Assembly (NCBI GenBank): GCA_913030605.1
Contig: CAJWEZ010000012.1
Span: 18,539 to 82,538, forward strand
Reading direction: 5' to 3'
Source: an uncultured Spirochaeta sp.
GTDB lineage: Bacteria > Spirochaetota > Spirochaetia > DSM-27196 > Alkalispirochaetaceae
Length of the DNA: 64,000 bases
Part shown: positions 34,867-45,335 of the stretch, piece after piece
How the letters are laid out: each line of letters starts with the position of its first letter
Numbering within the stretch: position 1 is the first letter of the stretch
The notes under the pieces: generated by a model
What the model was told of the DNA's origin: nothing
Seen by the model: the letters and a program-made list of their open reading frames with translations, nothing else
Databases searched by the model: none
Translations under genes and position numbers: made by a program

Positions 34867-36174
34867 TTACCAGCCCTCAAGACCGAGCTGGCGTGCCTGA
34901 CGCACAACGTCGCGGTCGTACTCTGCGGCGCCCTCTTCAGCCGATACGAGGCCGAGACCAACCTGCACCAGAATCTGCTCAAGGTTGGGCCCCTTGATCG
35001 GGGAAAGGAACTCGAGAGCGGGGGCGGTAAGACCGTTGTTCACGTAGGTCAGCATCTCTTGAACCGCCGGATAGGCGTCGTCGAGCTCAACACCTTCGAT
35101 CACCATCGGGCCGGTGACGGTTCGGGCGCTCAGGAACGCCTCCACGCCGGCGTCGGACACGAAGTACTCAACAAAGCGGGTGGCGGCGTCGACGTTTTCA
35201 CCGTCCGCGTACACCGCCAGCGTCGCCGGCATCCACAACGTCACACCGTGGTCGTCGGGATCGGAGCCGGGCTGTCCAAAGAACCCGATGTCGTTGATCA
35301 GGTCGCCGTGGGCGGCTTCGATGTTCGGGAGAACGACCGTCAGCATCGGATAGTGGGCCGCTTCACCCGTCGCCACCATCGCCAGAGCTTCGTCAAAGGT
35401 CGTCGCAACCGGGTTGGCGCTGAAATATCCCGCATCGTGCACTTCCTGCATCTTCTGGAAGCCGCGCAGGGCGATCGGCGTGTCCGCGAAATGCGCTTCG
35501 TTGGCGGTATAGTCCGCGGCGAAATCGGGATACTCGCTGTAGACGTTGTAAAAGTCGCCGAGGACGATGATCTGTGCGGTCCACGTGTCCGCGAAGGACG
35601 CAGCCACCGGCTCGATACCGGCAGCCTCAACCGCCGCAAGATTCTCCATCAGCTGATCCCAGGTATGGGGCACCTCGAGGCCGAGTTCCTCGTAGACGCG
35701 ACGGTTGTAGTACCAGCCACCGCCGAAGGCACTGTCGGCGGGGATACCGTACACGCCATCACCGACACTGACCGTTTCCTTGAAGGAATCGAGAATACGA
35801 TCCATGAAGGACATGTCGCTCAGATCCACGAAGTGGCGCTCCGGACTCAGTGCTTTGAACAGCGAACCGGAGTTGTAGTACATGAGGTCGGCCATCTCAC
35901 CGGTGGCGAGGCGCGTCTTGACAACGTTGTCGCCTTCAGTACCGCCAGGGCGCAGCTCGATCTCCACGCGGATGCCGAGTTCTTCTTCGGCGCGGGCCGC
36001 GACAGCCTCGATTCCCTCGATCGGGGACTGGTTGTCCACCAGCAGTGTCAGCTCGGTGATCTCCTGCCCGTCGCCAGTCGCTTCGGATCCGGTCTCGCCC
36101 TGACCTCCGGCAAAAACCGGCAGTGTCAGCGCCACAATCGCAATCACGGTTACCATGATGATCCGTGTTTTCAT
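34867..36174 (-). CDS. Sugar ABC transporter substrate-binding protein of the rhamnoside locus
   Basis: 435 residues. A signal peptide (IIMVTVIAIVALTLPVFAGG) is followed by QGETGSE, the spirochaete-style junction. Family 1 binding-protein landmarks are present: TRLATGEMADLMYYNSGSL, GVYGIPADSAFGGGWYYNRR, VPHTWDQLMENL and EALAMVATGEAAHYPMLTVV. It is the first gene of the transporter, 89 bases after the YesN-type regulator. It probably binds rhamnose-containing oligosaccharides, an inference from the GH78 gene downstream. Confidence 0.93.
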   Translation of the reverse strand: MKTRIIMVTVIAIVALTLPVFAGGQGETGSEATGDGQEITELTLLVDNQSPIEGIEAVAARAEEELGIRVEIELRPGGTEGDNVVKTRLATGEMADLMYYNSGSLFKALSPERHFVDLSDMSFMDRILDSFKETVSVGDGVYGIPADSAFGGGWYYNRRVYEELGLEVPHTWDQLMENLAAVEAAGIEPVAASFADTWTAQIIVLGDFYNVYSEYPDFAADYTANEAHFADTPIALRGFQKMQEVHDAGYFSANPVATTFDEALAMVATGEAAHYPMLTVVLPNIEAAHGDLINDIGFFGQPGSDPDDHGVTLWMPATLAVYADGENVDAATRFVEYFVSDAGVEAFLSARTVTGPMVIEGVELDDAYPAVQEMLTYVNNGLTAPALEFLSPIKGPNLEQILVQVGLGLVSAEEGAAEYDRDVVRQARQLGLEGW

Positions 36175-36263
36175 ACGGACACACCTCCTTATTGGGTAGT
36201 ACGGCTACGGTATACCTGGATTCGGAACGCGAGATATGGACAGATCCGGTCCACGCTATGCAC

Positions 36264-37727
36264 TCAGGAGGTATCTCCCGCGTCGTCGCGGAATTCCGAC
36301 GGCGATACCCCAATCTGGGCCTTGAACACCCGACTGAAGTAGAACTGGTCCCGGAATCCGGACGCCGCGGCGACCTCCTTGATTGAGAGGGATGGATCGC
36401 TTCGCAGGAGATCCTGAGCCAGGTCGATCCGCAACCGTGTAACATACTCGCCGAGTGGTTCACCCTGGTGCCGCCGGAACAGTTTTCCGACGTAGTCCGG
36501 GGAGAGGCGGAAGCGTTCGGCCACAATCGCGACGGACAGTTCGTCTCCAATATGGTCGTTCACCCATGCACGAATTTCCCGGAACGACTCCGGAAGATCC
36601 GCCTCCGACGCGTCGATCTGGAGGATAGTGTCCAGTCCCTCGGCGATCGCCCGATAGTCCCGCGGCGCCACCAGAAGCTCGTCGATGGCCGCGACCCTGA
36701 CTTCGCCGAGCACGGTACGTGAGCATTCGTCCAGGTCGGCGCGGACACCGGCGAGGGGCGTATCCTGACGTTCCCAGCGTGCGGCCAGATCCGGAATCAG
36801 TGCCGCCAGCAGCCGGCGACTGTGCGATTCCGCCGCGTAGGCAAGCTGCCGTCGCAGCGATGCGTCGACGACCCGACACGAGGACTCCTGCACCGAGGGA
36901 TCCACCTCACCGTGTGATGCCGGCCTGACTGAAGCGTCCATGACGCGTACCATTTCCCGTATCGCGGCGCCCGCCTCGCGCCGTTCCACCGGGCGCGGCC
37001 AGATCACCCACGTGACACCGGTGCCGATGCCCTCGCCGCCCGACACCTCGGGCGCGCTGCGAACGCCGGCGACCGCCTCGCGAAACCGTCTCGTGTCCAG
37101 ATCGGACGCGGGGCCGGCATCACCGACCACAACGACCTCCCGCTGATCGCGCCCGGGGAGGATAACCACGCCGGCCGATGACCGGAATCGGTCCTCCTGA
37201 AGCGTCACCGGTCCTGCCATACGCGGGATCAGACCACCGAAACGAACCGCCGCAAGGTACGCCTTCTCCGGGAAGGGCGGCGTTGGAACGACCGCGTCGC
37301 CCTCCGTTCCGACGGCTCGTGCGACCTCTCGTGCGATCCCGAGCGCACGGCGACGCTCGATTTGTGCCACCAGACGGTCCAGGACCGATCGCATTCTCGC
37401 CGCGCCCGCCGGTTTCAGAACGTAGTCGACCGCGCCACCGGTGAGGGCCCCGCGGACGTACTCATAATCGTCGTGGCCGCTGAGAACCAGCACCGGGACC
37501 GCGTTTCCCCGCTCCCTGAGCGCGTTGATCAGTCCGATTCCATCGAGGACCGGCATGCGGGTGTCGGTAATCACCAGGTCCGGGTGGTTGGATGAGAGAT
37601 ACTCAAGCGCCTGCTCGCCGTGTTCAGCCTCCGCCACAACCCGGAACCCGGGGCAGTGCTCGTTGACAACGGCCCGGACGTAGCGTCGCGCAGCCGGTTC
37701 GTCCTCCACCACCAGCACGTCAAACAT
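36264..37727 (-). CDS. YesN-type response regulator (receiver plus AraC output)
   Basis: 487 residues from the ATG at 37727, chosen because MFDVLVVEDEPAARR starts the receiver; the longer frame runs antisense to the kinase. Receiver with Asp55 (LVITDTRMPVLDG) and Lys in YVLKPAG. A middle region of about 250 residues is followed by two AraC helix-turn-helix motifs (IVAERFRLSPDYVGKLFRRH, IKEVAAASGFRDQFYFSRVF). It overlaps the kinase stop by 8 bases. It should activate the binding-protein operon 89 bases downstream, as YesN-type regulators do for neighbouring sugar transporters. Confidence 0.92.
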   Translation of the reverse strand: MFDVLVVEDEPAARRYVRAVVNEHCPGFRVVAEAEHGEQALEYLSSNHPDLVITDTRMPVLDGIGLINALRERGNAVPVLVLSGHDDYEYVRGALTGGAVDYVLKPAGAARMRSVLDRLVAQIERRRALGIAREVARAVGTEGDAVVPTPPFPEKAYLAAVRFGGLIPRMAGPVTLQEDRFRSSAGVVILPGRDQREVVVVGDAGPASDLDTRRFREAVAGVRSAPEVSGGEGIGTGVTWVIWPRPVERREAGAAIREMVRVMDASVRPASHGEVDPSVQESSCRVVDASLRRQLAYAAESHSRRLLAALIPDLAARWERQDTPLAGVRADLDECSRTVLGEVRVAAIDELLVAPRDYRAIAEGLDTILQIDASEADLPESFREIRAWVNDHIGDELSVAIVAERFRLSPDYVGKLFRRHQGEPLGEYVTRLRIDLAQDLLRSDPSLSIKEVAAASGFRDQFYFSRVFKAQIGVSPSEFRDDAGDTS

Positions 37728-39561
37728 CGGCCGTTTCCTCGACCACCACGGGCGCCGCGATCTCCACGATCGCACCACCGCCGGTTCGATTCGCCATGGT
37801 CCACTCAAGCCGTCCGTCGAAAAAAAGTGCCATTCGGCTGTAGGTGTTGAGAATCCCCAGACCACCGATCTCCAGGCCCCGGCCGGCGCGCTCCTCGGAT
37901 ATTTCGTTGTCCACCGCGCGAAGACTCGCCTGGAGCTCCTCCAGTCGCTGCGGCGAAAACCCTTTGCCGCGGTCGGCAACGGAGATCCGCCACAAGGCGC
38001 CCTCACGTGCACCCCGGATCTCGATCTCGATCGGGTCGGGACTGTCCCGATAGCCGTGTGCGATCGCGTTTTCGGCAAGCTGCTGCAGGACGATTTTGGG
38101 AATCTGCGCGTCCATGATCGATTCGTCGATCTCGACGGTCGCCCGCAGGCGCGATTCCAGGCGATTCTCCATGAGGTACAGGTATGCCTGCACGTGATCC
38201 ACTTCATCACGGATTCGGGCGAACCGGGTTGTTGTGGCGGTGGAATAGCGGAGCATCGAGGCCAGACCGTCGCACATTTCCCCGATAACGGTATCGCCCA
38301 GCTCGAGTCCGCGATTGGCCACCACCGTGAGCGTGTTGTACAGAAAGTGCGGGTTCACCTGCGCCTGGAGCGAATCGAGGCGCGCCCGCACCGCGGCGGT
38401 ATGCGCCGCGATCTCACGGCCGACGGCCACATCCAGCCGCGTCTTCATCCTGTTCACGGCCCGGTCCAGCGCCACCAGCTCGTCGTTGTAGTGTTCGATC
38501 GGCGGACCGACGCCCAGGTTCTGCAGGTCCGTCGCCTCGATGTTGGCCTCAATCTCCCGCAGCGGTCTGGTCAGCGCCCGTGACGAAAAGTAGGTATACG
38601 CCACCGACACCAGAAAGATGACGCCGCCGAGAGCGGCGATCAGCGCCTGCGTCACACCGAGGGCATCGACAAGAATGTCACTGTTTACAGCGATCACGAC
38701 CCTGCCCCACCCGGACTCCATCGGCGCCACCGCAACAAACTCGCGATGACCCGTTTCCTCCCGGTACACAAAACCCGCGGAGGTCGTCGCCTGCGCGAGG
38801 TACGCCTCCCGTTCGCGCTCGGAGAGGGGCCGACTCGCGTGGAGGATCTCACCGGATGGTTTCACTGCGATGACGGTTGCAAGCTGGTTGTTGACACCTT
38901 CGATCGATGTGGTCAGGAGCGCGTCCAACGAGGACATCGACTGGTACGCACCGAGGATCGCGAGCGATCCGTTCGCGCCCCGAATCGACCGGGCAACGCC
39001 GAACTGGAGGTCGTCGTCCAGGGTCGTCCATGGATCGATGAACGGGCCCACCACTACCGGTGGACCGTCGGCGGCGAAAACGGTCTCGTGCCACGGCGGA
39101 AGCACGCCCCATTCGCCGTGTCCCCGCACCATGCGATGGGCGAGGTAATCGCTCGAAAAAAGATCACCCGCACGCGTGTTTGCCACGACCTCAAGCTGTT
39201 CGCGATAGAACGAGTGCATGGAGAGCGATCTGGCGATCGTCTGTGCTGCGCTTTCCATCGTGACGGAGGGACCTGCATCGCCCCGTGGCGTGGTGTCGAG
39301 GGTGACCAGGGCGGTCTTGAACTCCGCATCCGACATCAGATTGATGAGGACGAAGTCCATGGAACTGAGGACATCGTCCAGCTGACGCGCGATCCTGTCG
39401 CCGATGAGCGTGTAGGTTTCCCGGGCACGGCGCTCCAGGAACCGCGCATGGTACCGGTAGAACGCGACTCCCAGCGCGAGGATAAGGAGCAGCACCAGGG
39501 CCCCGTAGGTCATGAGCATCCTGGTCTGGAACCGGAATACCGGCAGTCTCAATCGTCCCAT
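37720..39561 (-). CDS. YesM-type sensor histidine kinase
   Basis: 613 residues. Two membrane helices (~16-35 and ~295-320) flank a large extracytoplasmic sensor. A HAMP-like linker follows, then the HisKA_7TM/YesM-type phosphoacceptor QAQVNPHFLYNTL with His405. The ATPase domain has LAENAIAHGYRDS (N box) and ISVADRGKGFSPQRLEEL, GRGLEIGGLGILNTYSRM (G boxes). It probably senses a sugar or sugar-bound protein outside the cell and phosphorylates the overlapping YesN-type regulator. The start codon directly follows a structured intergenic element. Confidence 0.92.
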   Translation of the reverse strand: MGRLRLPVFRFQTRMLMTYGALVLLLILALGVAFYRYHARFLERRARETYTLIGDRIARQLDDVLSSMDFVLINLMSDAEFKTALVTLDTTPRGDAGPSVTMESAAQTIARSLSMHSFYREQLEVVANTRAGDLFSSDYLAHRMVRGHGEWGVLPPWHETVFAADGPPVVVGPFIDPWTTLDDDLQFGVARSIRGANGSLAILGAYQSMSSLDALLTTSIEGVNNQLATVIAVKPSGEILHASRPLSEREREAYLAQATTSAGFVYREETGHREFVAVAPMESGWGRVVIAVNSDILVDALGVTQALIAALGGVIFLVSVAYTYFSSRALTRPLREIEANIEATDLQNLGVGPPIEHYNDELVALDRAVNRMKTRLDVAVGREIAAHTAAVRARLDSLQAQVNPHFLYNTLTVVANRGLELGDTVIGEMCDGLASMLRYSTATTTRFARIRDEVDHVQAYLYLMENRLESRLRATVEIDESIMDAQIPKIVLQQLAENAIAHGYRDSPDPIEIEIRGAREGALWRISVADRGKGFSPQRLEELQASLRAVDNEISEERAGRGLEIGGLGILNTYSRMALFFDGRLEWTMANRTGGGAIVEIAAPVVVEETADV

Positions 39562-39566
39562 TACCA

Positions 39567-39620
39567 GGCATTGTACCCGGCATCGGCCGATCCGGGGAGG
39601 AACCCCGGACCGGGAATGCC
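39567..39620. terminator. Nested hairpin element between AKR and kinase genes
   Basis: The outer arms GGCATT/AATGCC and CCCGG/CCGGG enclose an inner hairpin TCCGGGG-aggaa-CCCCGGA (39591-39609). It lies 20 bases beyond the reductase stop and 5 bases before the kinase ATG. It could terminate the reductase transcript and also shape the kinase leader. Confidence 0.5.
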
Positions 39621-39640
39621 GTACGCGTCCGCGGGACGGT

Positions 39641-41009
<1,369 letters not shown>

Positions 41010-41013
<4 letters not shown>

Positions 41014-41584
41014 CAGGGCTGAGAGGTGGGACCAACGGTGAACTCGTTCACGTTGGTGTCCTCCGGCTGTTCCATGGCGAACGCGACGACGTTGGCGATG
41101 CGGTCGGCGGATATCCCGTGCTGCTCGTAGAGCTGGGTCATTCCCTGCTTCGCGCCTTCGTCGGAGATCGTTCCCAGAAGCTCGGTGTTGATCGCCGCCG
41201 GGTAGATCGTCGCGGTGCGAATGTTGGAGCCCGCCATGGCGGATTCCATGCGCAGCACTTCCATGAAGTTGCGGACGAACCACTTGGTTCCGCCGTAGAC
41301 CGCCGCGCCGGGGTACGCCTTTCGGCCTGCCACGGATGAGACGGCCAGGACGTGCCCCGACTTCTGTTCGAGAAACGTCGGCATGACGGCGGCGACACCG
41401 TTGAGCACGCCTTTGATGTTCACGTCCACCATCTGATTCCACTCGGCGGTCTTGAGAGCCGCCACCGGCGAGCGCCCAGTACCACCCGGGCGCCCTTCTT
41501 CGCCAGCAACCGGGCGGTGGCCTCACCGATGCCGCTACTGGCACCGGTGATGATGACGACCTTTTCGGCGAGTGCATTACTCAT
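41010..41584 (-). pseudogene. Short-chain dehydrogenase broken by an internal deletion and frameshift
   Basis: The first 30 codons read a normal Rossmann start ([29 protein letters not shown]). The sequence then jumps, in another frame, to [20 protein letters not shown], which in relatives comes about 65 residues later. The missing part holds the second cofactor segment and the NNAG motif. Downstream the gene is normal (VSSVAGRKAYPGAAVYGGTK with the catalytic Tyr/Lys, and the end VGPTSQPW). The ATG overlaps the cupin stop. A GTG at 41465 could give only a 151-residue piece without the nucleotide site. Probably inactive, unless this is a sequencing or assembly error. Confidence 0.75.
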
Positions 41585-41981
41585 TGTCGGCTCCGTACTG
41601 TTCGTCGGTCACGTGTTCCATCCACGTTACGGACGATCCATCCTGGGCCTCCTGGATCGCGATGTGCGTCATCGCAACCTTCGGAGACGCACCGTGCCAG
41701 TGCTTTTCCCCCGGCGCGAATCGAACCACGTCTCCCGGCCTGATCTCCTCGATCGGCCCGCCCTCACGCTGAACGCGGCCAACGCCGCTGGTCACGATCA
41801 GAACCTGTCCAAGCGGATGGGTATGCCATGCCGTTCGCGCGGCGGGTTCAAACGTCACCGCAGCGCCGGCTGCGCGGGCCGTGTCTGTATTCGGGAAGAG
41901 AAAATCGATTCGCACCGAACCGCTGAACCATTCGTCGGGACCGACCGCCGAGGGGACCGATCCAACTCTCGTAATTTCCAT
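41577..41981 (-). CDS. Small cupin protein
   Basis: 134 residues from the ATG at 41981 (GGAGG 6 bases before). Single cupin barrel with metal ligands in [20 protein letters not shown] and [20 protein letters not shown]. The family (carboxymuconolactone/'quercetin' type small cupins) often accompanies SDR and AKR genes in redox-stress operons. It is the first gene of the minus-strand operon, divergent from an AraC gene. Confidence 0.88.
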   Translation of the reverse strand: MEITRVGSVPSAVGPDEWFSGSVRIDFLFPNTDTARAAGAAVTFEPAARTAWHTHPLGQVLIVTSGVGRVQREGGPIEEIRPGDVVRFAPGEKHWHGASPKVAMTHIAIQEAQDGSSVTWMEHVTDEQYGADNE

Positions 41982-42057
41982 ATGCAACCTCCATATGCGT
42001 GTGCATTCGTTGTCTGTACCTATATGTACACAGAGCGCGGCCCCTCCCGGTAGGCCA

Positions 42058-42086
42058 ATCCTGTCGCATTCTTGCCTTATCGTCCA
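42058..42086. promoter_or_regulatory. 29-bp motif in the cupin/AraC divergent promoter region
   Basis: It contains TTCTTGCC and ATCGTCCA and matches 27354-27382 at 24 of 29 positions. It is 77 bases upstream of the cupin ATG and 73 bases upstream of the AraC ATG, well placed for control of both directions. Confidence 0.6.
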
Positions 42087-42158
42087 GCAAACGCGAACAA
42101 CGGTGGCGACACACGGCGAAACCCGGTAGGATCCGACCAGGAGACTGGAGGTAATCTG

Positions 42159-43127
42159 ATGACCCACCCGACGGCAGACGGCACGATTCCACAGCGGGAC
42201 GCCGAGTACCCGCGCCTGAGCGCGACGCTCGCAGCGTCAATTGACCGATGGACCCGCGGCGCCACCTCGTTCGATACAGATATTCCCGGTCTGCATTTCA
42301 GCCGATGGGAGCACCCCACCGATCCCACCAGGTACACGCTGGGCCCCAGTGTTTGCCTGATTGCCCAGGGCGCAAAACGGGTGATGGTCGGAGAGGATAC
42401 CTACGTCTACGACGCCGACCATTTTCTGGTCACGTCCGTGGATCTGCCCGTCGTCGCCCAGATCGTGGAGGCAACCGCCGAACAACCGTATCTCGGGGCG
42501 ATCCTGAAGGTCGACCAGCAGGTGGTTACGCAGTTGATGGTTGACAGCAATCTTCCTCCGCTGGTTCCACGACGGACCGATCGCGGGATCGGCGTGAGCA
42601 GACTCCCGATTTCTCTCCTGAAGGCGATGACGCGACTCGTGGAGCTCCAGGATGCACCGGAGAGCATCCCGATCCTGGCCCCCCTGATCACCAAGGAGAT
42701 CATGTACCACCTCCTCACGGGTCCCCAGGGCCCCCGCCTGCGTCAGATCGTGATTTCAGGAACCCACGGTCACCAGATCGCCCGAGCGATCGAATGGCTC
42801 AAACGCCACTTTCGGCAGACCACGTCGGTCGACGAACTCGCCGAGCGCGCCAACATGAGCCGGTCCGCGTTCTATCACCATTTCCGGTCGATGACCTCGC
42901 TCAGTCCCCTCCAATACCGCAAGCACCTGCAGCTGCAGGAGGCACGTCGGCTCATGGTGGTGGATCAGGTGGATGCCACCACCGCCGCGCTCGATGTTGG
43001 CTACGAGAGCCCGTCGCAGTTCAACCGCGAGTATCGCCGGCTCTTCGGACGTCCTCCGGCACAGGACGCCGCGCACCTTCGGGACGCAACTCGTGTGGGA
43101 ACCCAATCCCACGTCCTCACGGGGTGA
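42159..43127 (+). CDS. AraC-family regulator (YqhC-like AraC_N type)
   Basis: 322 residues from the ATG at 42159 (GGAGGT 7 bases upstream). The AraC_N half is present ([40 protein letters not shown]), as in YqhC-type aldehyde-responsive activators. The C-terminal domain has [20 protein letters not shown] and [20 protein letters not shown]. It is divergent from the cupin-SDR-AKR operon, the arrangement YqhC has with its reductases. It probably senses reactive carbonyls. Confidence 0.92.
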   Translation: MTHPTADGTIPQRDAEYPRLSATLAASIDRWTRGATSFDTDIPGLHFSRWEHPTDPTRYTLGPSVCLIAQGAKRVMVGEDTYVYDADHFLVTSVDLPVVAQIVEATAEQPYLGAILKVDQQVVTQLMVDSNLPPLVPRRTDRGIGVSRLPISLLKAMTRLVELQDAPESIPILAPLITKEIMYHLLTGPQGPRLRQIVISGTHGHQIARAIEWLKRHFRQTTSVDELAERANMSRSAFYHHFRSMTSLSPLQYRKHLQLQEARRLMVVDQVDATTAALDVGYESPSQFNREYRRLFGRPPAQDAAHLRDATRVGTQSHVLTG

Positions 43128-43150
43128 ACGCTCCCGGACTCGCTGAACGC

Positions 43151-43165
43151 CTCACCGGCGGTGAG
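43151..43165. terminator. Small palindrome between converging genes
   Basis: CTCACC-GGC-GGTGAG lies between the AraC stop (43127) and the receiver-kinase stop (43211). It is a possible weak bidirectional terminator. Confidence 0.3.
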
Positions 43166-43210
43166 TGGGCACCCTCGCCGATCGCCGGTGCGGGGGGGGC
43201 AGGTGTCGGT

Positions 43211-44332
43211 CTACTGCCGGGCGGCGACCTCTGCGATCCGCGGCGGCGGAATCGCCACGGTGAAGGTGCTGCCCGCGCCCTCCTCGCTCGACACCTGAAC
43301 GGTCCCATCGAGGAGCCGCACGAACTGCCGCGTGATCTGGAGACCGAGACCGCTGCCCTTCTCTCCGTCGGTCCCGTTCCGGCTGGAAACAGTGTCACAG
43401 AACAGCGTTTTCGCCCGTTCCGGAGACATTCCGACGCCGGTGTCGGTCACAACCAGATCGATCCCGCCGCGGTTTTCCCGAACGCTGATCGAAACCGTCC
43501 CCCCGGACGGGGTGAACTTCACCGCGTTCTGCAACAGATTGCGCGCAACGGTTGATACCAGCCGGTGGTCCGTAACGACGGTGGCGGGATCGACGGTGGC
43601 TTCCACCGTCACGCCCTTTCGCTGGGCATGAATCTCCACGAGTTGCACCTCCGCTGCAACCAGCTGCTGCAGATCGGTCTCCGAAAAGGTGAGCGCAACG
43701 CGGTCGTGGCTCGCTTCCGCCCAGTCCAGGAGGTTGTCGACCAGTCGCTGGAGCCGCGTACCGGCCTCCAGGACCTCACCGTACATCTCACGGTAGTCCT
43801 GTTCACTGAAGCGGTCCGGGTGCTGTTGCACCACCGACAGCAGTCCCACGATTCCCGAGATCGGGTTACGCAGGTCGTGACCCAGAATCGAAATGAGCGT
43901 GGACTGGAACGCCTCGGCGGCCTTCACTCGCTTGTGCGCCAGGCGGAGTTCAAGATGTGACGCCACCCGCGCGGCGACGATCTGAAGGTCAACGGGCTTC
44001 GTGATGTAGTCAACCGCGCCCAACGCCAGTCCCTGCAGGACGTGGTCCTTGTCGGGATACGCGGCGGTCAGGAACACGACCGATGTGTCGTTCCCGGTGT
44101 CCGCCTCCTTGAGGCGACTGCAGAACTCAAAGCCGTCGATGTCCGGCATCGAGATGTCCAGCAGGATGAGATCGGGAGCCTCCTCCTGCGCCGCTTCCAG
44201 TGCGGCGACACCGGACGTAAACAGTCGAAGGTCGTAGCCTTTCCGGTCGAGGGCACCGGCCATGACCTGCACATTTTCGATCTGGTCATCGACAACCATG
44301 ACGACCGGTTTTGGTTCTTCATTCGCGTGCAT
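43211..44332 (-). CDS. Receiver-histidine kinase (REC-HisKA-HATPase), last gene of the phosphorelay operon
   Basis: 373 residues. N-terminal receiver with Asp59 (LILLDISMPDIDGFEF). Phosphoacceptor His152 in SILGHDLRNPISGIVG. ATPase: N box ARNLLQNAVKFTP, G1 DLVVTDTGVGMSPERAK, G2 GEKGSGLGLQITRQFV. No membrane segment, so it is a cytoplasmic kinase whose activity is set by phosphorylation of its own receiver. It overlaps the preceding single-domain receiver by 14 bases. It could pass phosphate back into the relay. Confidence 0.92.
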   Translation of the reverse strand: MHANEEPKPVVMVVDDQIENVQVMAGALDRKGYDLRLFTSGVAALEAAQEEAPDLILLDISMPDIDGFEFCSRLKEADTGNDTSVVFLTAAYPDKDHVLQGLALGAVDYITKPVDLQIVAARVASHLELRLAHKRVKAAEAFQSTLISILGHDLRNPISGIVGLLSVVQQHPDRFSEQDYREMYGEVLEAGTRLQRLVDNLLDWAEASHDRVALTFSETDLQQLVAAEVQLVEIHAQRKGVTVEATVDPATVVTDHRLVSTVARNLLQNAVKFTPSGGTVSISVRENRGGIDLVVTDTGVGMSPERAKTLFCDTVSSRNGTDGEKGSGLGLQITRQFVRLLDGTVQVSSEEGAGSTFTVAIPPPRIAEVAARQ

Positions 44333-44720
44333 CGTCCGAATCTCCCCCTTTCATCGCCTCCCGGACGGCTCGTTCCACCTTGGCGTTGGTAAACGGCTTC
44401 TTTATGTAGCCATCGAAGGGCTCCGCGTCAAACATCTCCGGCAGAAACGCGGTCATGGCGACGATCGGAACGTGGCGTCGACCCGCGTTCCGCGTCTCAC
44501 GGGCGCGCATTTCCCGCGCCAGACGCGGTCCGTGGTCACCGGACTCGAGCCGGACGTCCAGGAGGACGCAGTCCGGGTGCCACTGCGAAAACTCGCTGAG
44601 GGCGGTCGTCTCGTCACCGGTGAGGCGACAGTCAAACTCCTCCGGCGACAGCCCGCGACAGATCGCCGTCGTGATCAGCCATTCGTCATCGACGATCAGG
44701 ATGCGTCGTTTGCGTGCCAT
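44319..44720 (-). CDS. Single-domain response regulator
   Basis: 133 residues, receiver only. Acidic pocket ILIVDDEWLI, Asp55 in CVLLDVRLESGDHG, Thr in VAMTAFLP and Lys in GYIKKPFTNAKVE. It has no output domain, so it acts as a phosphate shuttle or sink or by binding a partner. Its ATG overlaps the stop of the phosphotransferase-like gene (ATGA) and it overlaps the next kinase, placing it between the two. Confidence 0.9.
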   Translation of the reverse strand: MARKRRILIVDDEWLITTAICRGLSPEEFDCRLTGDETTALSEFSQWHPDCVLLDVRLESGDHGPRLAREMRARETRNAGRRHVPIVAMTAFLPEMFDAEPFDGYIKKPFTNAKVERAVREAMKGGDSDDARE

Positions 44721-45331
44721 CAGTTCCCCCTGTCATGTCTGATACGGACGTCGATCGCCGGTGTCGCGCCCCTGCGCCCCGGTGTCGCCACTTCACACGT
44801 CGGGCACAACGCCCGCAGAACGGTATCGTGTTCCAGCGCCAGCGCCAGCGGTGCCCGCATGATCCGGTGAGTGGTAATCCGATACTGCGCGCCACCGGCG
44901 TCGATTCCGTGCAGCCGAACCTCGCAGACCCGCGGCTCATCGACGGTCCGCAGTGCCCGGGCGGCACCTTCGACGAGGGAGCCGATCTGGACCAGCGACA
45001 GGCCACAGCGAAATGCGGTGGCGGCGTCCATCGTCGCCGTGTTCATGCTGGAACGCGTGACTGCGATCGCGTCGGCGGAGAACTCGCCGCAGAGAGCGTC
45101 GAACAGTGCCAGCGCGTCCAGTCGGTCGACGGACGCGACGCCGATCTGCCGGTACACGACCGACAGAACCGCAAGCCACCGCCCTACCATGCGATCCACA
45201 CCGACAAACGCACTCTCGCCCTCCGGCTGTGACAGCAGCGACTGGAGTGACTGAATTGTCTGGAGCGCGTTGCCGACAAAGTGAACGATGTCGGTGGCAG
45301 ATGCCTCGATCAGGGCGGGGTCCGTCGCCAT
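44720..45331 (-). CDS. HisKA_2-like histidine phosphotransferase with degenerate ATPase half (ChpT-like)
   Basis: 203 residues. The N-terminus resembles the HisKA_2/HWE dimerisation helix: DIVHFVGNALQTIQSLQSLL, with His17 where the phosphoacceptor belongs (family HRVKNNLQ). The remainder has the outline of a kinase ATPase domain, but the N box is eroded to SLVEGAARALR and no GxGxxG box is present. This is the pattern of ChpT-type phosphotransferases, which relay phosphate between receivers without ATP. It sits between an OmpR regulator and a lone receiver. The assignment rests on pattern, not on a search. Confidence 0.6.
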   Translation of the reverse strand: MATDPALIEASATDIVHFVGNALQTIQSLQSLLSQPEGESAFVGVDRMVGRWLAVLSVVYRQIGVASVDRLDALALFDALCGEFSADAIAVTRSSMNTATMDAATAFRCGLSLVQIGSLVEGAARALRTVDEPRVCEVRLHGIDAGGAQYRITTHRIMRAPLALALEHDTVLRALCPTCEVATPGRRGATPAIDVRIRHDRGN

Positions 45332-45335
45332 TCCA

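Noticed and set aside
37728..38210. N-terminal extension of the YesN-type regulator
   Set aside because: It is antisense-like, Arg/Ser-rich sequence overlapping the kinase; the receiver begins at the ATG at 37727.
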